Shown here in pieces: positions 39,001-45,000 of a stretch of 64,000 bases of DNA. The position numbers and the translations under genes were made by a program. The stretch comes from Allokutzneria multivorans (GTDB lineage Bacteria > Actinomycetota > Actinomycetes > Mycobacteriales > Pseudonocardiaceae): assembly GCF_039537405.1 (NCBI RefSeq), contig NZ_BAABAL010000016.1:124001-188000 (forward strand), read 5' to 3'. Under the pieces are notes generated by a model, which saw only the letters and a program-made list of their open reading frames with translations, had not been told where the DNA came from and made no database searches. Position 1 is the stretch's first letter, and each line of letters opens with the position of its first letter.

Positions 39001-42000
39001 AGCGGCGCGGTGCCCGTCATCACCATCGAGGCGAGGGTGCTCGGGACCAGCTCCGGCCTGCCCTCGCCCAGCGCGAGCGCCGACGCCTCGCGCAGGACCT
39101 CGATGGCCCGCTCGGTCGCGGCGTCGTCGAGCGCGACACTTTCGGGGGTTTCCCGCGAGCTCTCGTCCGGACGGACGAACGTTTGCGTCGCTTCGGAGGG
39201 GCTCGCGGCGGTGCCGACGAGCAGCAGATCGAGCACGAGCTCGCCGTTGACCACGCGGGTGTCGATGATCTCGAACTCCGCGCCGGCGGCCAGCAGCGCC
39301 TCGCGCTCGGAGGGGGTCCCGGACAGGTCTCCGATGTGGATGACCTTGTGCCCGCTCGGCACGTAGACGTTGGCCCGGTGCGGGTGCCCGGATCTGACCG
39401 GAACGACCGAGGTCGACGTGGGCGCGTGGTTGGTGAACCGCCTGCCGTGCAGCTCGCCGGGGTCGCCGTACTGCCCGACCAGCAGTTCGAGGTTGTCGTA
39501 GCCCCAGTACAGCTTCACCGGCTTCTTCGTCGGCTTGACCTTGTCGAAGACCTCGGCGGCGCCGTTGAGGTACTCGGCGTCCTTGGCGGCCTCCCGCCGC
39601 AGCATCGCTTCGCTGAAGCGGCCGCTGGCGTCCGCGTAGAGCCCGGTGGCGAACAGCTCGTCGCCGGTGACCGGCTCGGTGCGCTCCTCGACCGGACGCC
39701 CCGCCATCACCGCTCGGTAGGCGTTGTTGCGCACGTCGTACCCGACGCCGGTGAGCCCGTGCAGCGCGTCGATGTCGGCATCGGTGATCCGCCACGAGCG
39801 GTCGATGCCCATGGTCCATCCGGAGGCGTCGGTCATCCGCTTGACCGAGCCTTCGTCGGCGTCGACGGCCAGGTCCACCGTCTCGTTGCGCAGCGCCGCT
39901 TCGTCGCGGGTCATCCGCCGGGGCGCGCGCACGGACTCGACCCCGTCCGGGGTGACCAGCGCCTCGCGCAGGGCGTCCTGCTGGGTGAGCAGCCGGAGCC
40001 GCCGTGCGCCGTCCACCTCCTGCTGGTTCTGGAGCTTGTCCAGCTGGTTGTTCAGCTCGGTCTGGGCCTTGGCCCGCTCCTCGTCGGTGCCGGGGGAGGT
40101 GAGGAGGGTCTTCTTGATCTCCTTGAGCTGGTTGATCATCTCGTTGTTGTCGCCCACCTTCGCCTCGAGCCTGGCGATGGTGTTGGTCATCCGGCGGAGG
40201 TCGGCGCCCTCCTCGGTGACCACCCGCACCTCGACCCGCTCGCCCGTGTGGACGTCGCGCACGGTGAAGCGCAGTCCCGGGTCGCCGTCCGGCCACCCGT
40301 TGACGATCGCCCCCTCCAGGTGCAGGGAGAACTCCTGCATCTCCCGCAGCAGGGCGCGGACGTGGTCGGCGTGGCCCTCCTCCGGCAGCGTCACCATGAC
40401 GTGCGGCCGCAGGGCGCCGTCCGGGAGGCGCTCCTCCTCGCGCTCGATCTCGTCCGCGGTCCGGTCGATGGCGTTGAAGAGGTTGCGCAGCACGCGCTCG
40501 GCGTTGCTCTCGTCCTCGTTGTCCGCGTCGGCGTCGGCGGTGTCCATCGCGGAGGTGCCCAGCGCGGGTCCGCCGATGAGCACGATGTGCAGCTGGATCT
40601 TGCCGTTGACCTCGCGGACGCGGACGACCTCGAACTCCGAGCCGGCTGGCAGCAGCGTGTCAGCCGTCCAGCCGTCCGAGCCGATGTGCACGACCCGCGC
40701 GTCGCCGGGCACGTAGACAACAGCCTCGTAGGCGCTGTCGGCGGCGTGCTCGGTGTTGGTCGACGCCGCGATCGGGCTCTCGTAGGCGAAGCGGTGCCCC
40801 ATGAGCTTCGCCTCGTCCGCGCCCACGGTCGCGACGAGGTCCTCGAAGCCCCAGCGCACGGCGACCGGACCGGTCACGGCGGTCTCGTACTCGCCGCGGC
40901 TCTCCGCGATCTCGTTGAGCACGCGGGCGTCCCGCTTGGCGAGCAGGGTCTGCTCGTTCTTCACCCGCACGTCGTTGAAGCCGTACCAGCGCTTCAACGC
41001 CTCCGCGTCGACCAGCTCCTCGTAGACGCCGGTCTCCACCAGCTCCTCGGCGGTGATCGGCCGGCTGGTGTCGGCCCACTTCTCCTTCCGCGCGAGCTTG
41101 CGCAGCCTCGACAGCTCCCGGAGGTTGCCCCGGAAGTCCTTGACGTAGCTCAGGGACGCCGCCGGCCTGAGCAGCGCCCGCTGCTGCTCGAGATGACGCA
41201 GGTTGTCGGCGCGGATCTGCAAGGCCTTCTGGTGCGCCTCGGTGATCCGCTTGTTCTCCTCCGCGGAGTCGGCGAAGACCGCCATCGCGCCCAGCGACAG
41301 CTCGGGCATGTCCTCGGGGATCTCGCCGAGCCGCTCGGCGGCGGCCTCGCCGTCGACCGCGTCGGCGACCCAGTCGGGCGCCTTGGCCTGCGTGTAGGCC
41401 GAACGCACGATCGGGGTGACCTCCGGCCGTACGTTGTCGAGGCCGCGCGGCACGATGCTGGCCTCGGCCAGCTCGTCCCGCCGCTGTTCCAGCTCGGTGC
41501 GCCCCAGGACCTGCTGGGCCCGCCGCTGTTCCAGCTGCTCGAGCCTGCGCTCGAGATCAGCCAGCGCGCGCGCCAGCGGATCGCCCTGCGCGTTCTCGGA
41601 CTGCTCCGATTGCTCGGGGGTCTGTTCCGGGGTCTGCTCCGGCGCGTTCCGCAGCGAGGGCTCGGCGGCCTCGGCCCGCTTCGCCTCCTGCTGCCGGAGA
41701 GCTTCCTCCCGCTGCTCCAGCTCCTGGCGGAACCTCTCGACCCTGCGGTCGATCTCCTCCTCGGTGAGCGTGCCCTCGGCCGCGCGCCGCTGGAGGTCGC
41801 GCCGGGTAGCCTCGAGTTCCTCCACCGCCTCGCGCAGGCGGCTCTCCTCGCTGTCCAGCCTGGTCAGCCCGTTGGCGACGCTGCGCGCTTCCGCGCCCTG
41901 CGGGGTGACCAGGCGCAGCCGCACCAGCTGCCCGGTCCGCACGTCGCGCAGCTGGGCCACCAGGCCGCTGTCGCCGTCGGCCCACGCGTTGACGATCGGT

Positions 42001-45000
42001 CCGTCCAGCTGCAGCCCGAGCCCGTGCAGTCGCTGCAGCAGGTCGCGGGCGGCGTCGGCGTGACCGGTCTCGGGCAGCCGGGCCATCGCGGCGATCACCA
42101 AAGGGCCGTCGCCGGGCAGCGCGAGGTCGTTCAGCATGTCGACGCCCTCGCCGGCCTGCTCGGCGGCCTTCTTCAGCGCCTCGATCGCCCGGTCCCGGGG
42201 TTTCGCCTCCGGCTCGGCGCTGGGCCGGGAGAGCAGCTCGCCCGCGTCCTCGCGCCAGTCGCCCTGGGCGCTCAGCTCGGCGACACCGTCGGGCACCTGT
42301 ACGGCCCGGTAGACCTCTTCCATCCGCTTGGCCAGAGCCTCGCGCAGCGGGTCGTCCTCGGCGAGGCCGTCCAGCGCCTGCTCGGTCCTGATCCCGGTCA
42401 GCCGCGCGGTGAGCGAGCCCGGGGTCTCCAGGTTCAGCACGACGGTGTCGCCGCCGGGGGTGAGCCACGTGGTGCTCACCCCGAGCCCGCCCGCCGTCCA
42501 GCCGTTGACCAGGCCGTCACCGTGCTCGTCGGCGACGAGGGTGTGCCCGCTCGCCTCCATCGCGAGGATGATCCGCCGGACGTCGTCGCTGTGCTCCGGC
42601 CCCGCCAGCCGCACCGTGTAGCGCGAGCGGTCGCCGGGTGCGTCGGGGTCCGAGGTCACTCGCGCGGAGGGCACCGCGGAGGTGACGGCCGCGAGCACCG
42701 GAGCGGCCCGCTGGCTGGTGCGCAGCATGACGTCGCCGTCGGCCAGCAGGCCTTCGCCCATGACCACCTCGTGCGCGCGCATCAGCGCCTTGCGCATCAG
42801 CACGCCCGCGATCATCCGGCGCTGACCGGCGTTGTCCGGGCTGAACCCGGAGACCTCGATCAGCATCGGCGTCGCCTGCCGCAGCACGCCGTCGACGACG
42901 ACCCGCCGCGGCGGCGTGATCCGCATGCCGCCCGCGCGCAGGTCGTTGACGGTCCGGATCTGGGCGTCGACGACCGTGCCGTCGGGGAAGTGCAGCCGGA
43001 TCAGCTCGTCGCTGACCTCCTCCATCCGCACGGGGAGCGCGGCACCGGTGTCGGGATCGGTGGCCGTCTGCCCGACGAGCCTGCGGACCGCGTCGACGAG
43101 GTCGCCGTCGAACTCCTGGTGGTACTCCGAGTCGGCGCTGACCTCGACCTTGTCCTCGAGCGGCTTGGTCTTGGTCTCGCCCGAGGTGCTCTCGGCGTTG
43201 TGCGAGGTCCTGGCGTGCGGCAGGGCGCCGTCGGGGTCGTTGCCCGGCACGGTGTCGTGCAGTTCGCGCAGCGCGGTGTCGATGTAGGAGCGCATCTGCG
43301 CCGCGTCTGCCGTCGCCGGGATGGTGACCCGCGCGGTGCTCTGCTGGGCGATCGTCCCGTCGTGCAGGCCGATCCAGTCACCGGCGTCGACCACGACGTG
43401 GTCGGCTTCGAAGTCCACCACGACGTCGACCGCGATGCGGGTGCCGGTCGAGTAGTGCACGAGCAGCGTGCTCAGCCGCGGCTCTTCTTCCTGCTGGACG
43501 AACGCCAGTGCCGCCCTCTTCGCCGACGGGACCGTGGTCTTGGCGTGACCGGTGACCGCGATCGGCCTCGGGCTGCCGTCCGGGGAGCCCGTCTGCTCAC
43601 CGTTCTGCAGCCGCTGCACCTCCTCGGACAGCACCTGCAGAGAGCGGTCCGAGTCGTCGGTGTCGCTGTCGGCGGCGTTCTCCGGCGAGGTCTTGGGGGC
43701 TTCGACCTGAACGGCGCGCGGCACCGTGTGCCAGCTCTCGCCCTCCCTGGCGACATCGGGGTCGGCGGGGGTAGCCCTTCCGTTGCCGGGGCCGACGTTG
43801 CCGGCCTCCACCACCGGGCTGCTGGTCCACAGCACCCGCAGCGCCCGGTCCATCTGGGCCTTGGCGTGCGCGATCATGCCCAGGGGGTCGCTCGCGATGG
43901 CCGTGGACAGGTGGATCTGCGCAGGGCTGGTCTGCACCCAGCCGTTGGGGGTCAGCTCGAAGCTGCCGGGCACGGCGCGGACGGCACCGGGCGGCAGGTC
44001 CGGGTCGACCGCGAGGGTCACCTTGACGACGGTCCCGTCCTCGGAGGTGGCGGTGATGCTGACGGGCCTGCCGCGCGAGTCGGTGTCGATCGTGAGAGTG
44101 CCGCGGTTCTGGAGATCCTCGATGGCTGCCGAGAAGGAGGCCTTGGTCATCTCCTCGGAGTGCACGACGGGGGCTTCGGTGTTCTCGCCCTCCGTCGTGA
44201 ACTCCGCCATCCGGTCTTCCGGCGTCTCCAGCGTCTGCTCGGGCGCCTGCTGGGTGTCGCCGATGGTGCTGCTGCCGCGCCGCTGGTCGCCGCCGTCGGG
44301 GTCGCTGCTGTTGGTGTTGCTGCTGTTGGTGTTGTTGCTGTCAGGGTCGTTGCCGGTGGTTTCCCCGGTGTTCGGGTCAGTCGTGTTCGGGTCGGCCGTG
44401 TTCGGATCGGTCGTGTTCGGGTCGCCGGATTCGTTGGTGCCGCGGGAACCGGGGTCCGTGCCCTGGGTGCCGTCGGGGTCGGTCTGACCGGTGTTGCTCT
44501 CGCCGGTGTTCGCCTCGCCGGACTGGTTCTGCGCCTCGCCGCGGCCGCCGGTGTTGGCTTCGCCGGTGTTCGTGTTCGTGTTGGTGTCGGGGGCGCGCTC
44601 GCCCTCGGGCCGCGCCTGCTGCCCCTGCTGCTCGGGCCGTGCCTGGGCCTCGTTCTCGGGGGAGGGGTTGGGCCTGCGGGTCTCCTCGGTGCGCTCCGGG
44701 GTCCGGGTGTTCCCTTCACCCTGGCCCTGCGAGGTGTCCGGGCTCTGCTGCTGTTGCTGCTGCGGAGTCGGCTGGCCCGGCTCGGCGACGCGCCTCTGCT
44801 CGCTCTCGCCGCCGCGCTGAGCGGGGACGTTCTCGCCCGTCCTGCCGCCGGTGTTGGGCTGCCCACCACCGGTCTGCCCACCACCGGTCTGGCCACCACC
44901 GGTGTGCCCGCCACCCCCGATGACCGACGGGTCCGGCGGGCTGACGGGCTGGGCGACCGAGCCGATCAGGTCGGAGACGGAGGCGATCTGCCCCATCGAC

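Larger units (their letters stand above)
44160..44950 (-). other. disordered Gly/Gln/Asn/Pro linker
   Basis: About 260 residues are almost free of hydrophobic side chains. They are rich in T-G-G-G-Q, P-Q-Q-Q, E-A-N-T-G and D-P-N-T-T repeats. This looks like a flexible spacer between the N-terminal targeting and membrane part and the folded modules that follow. Two short DNA tandem repeats lie in it. Confidence 0.75.

Noticed and set aside
37387..40296. Minus-strand open frame of 969 codons in another phase within the giant gene
   Set aside because: Its product is Arg/Gly/Ala-rich low complexity, while the giant frame over the same bases gives well-formed domains (ART-like and HExxH modules).
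44160..44950. Possible CRISPR or satellite array
   Set aside because: The repeats are 15-bp, coding, in frame and without spacers; they encode a flexible linker.
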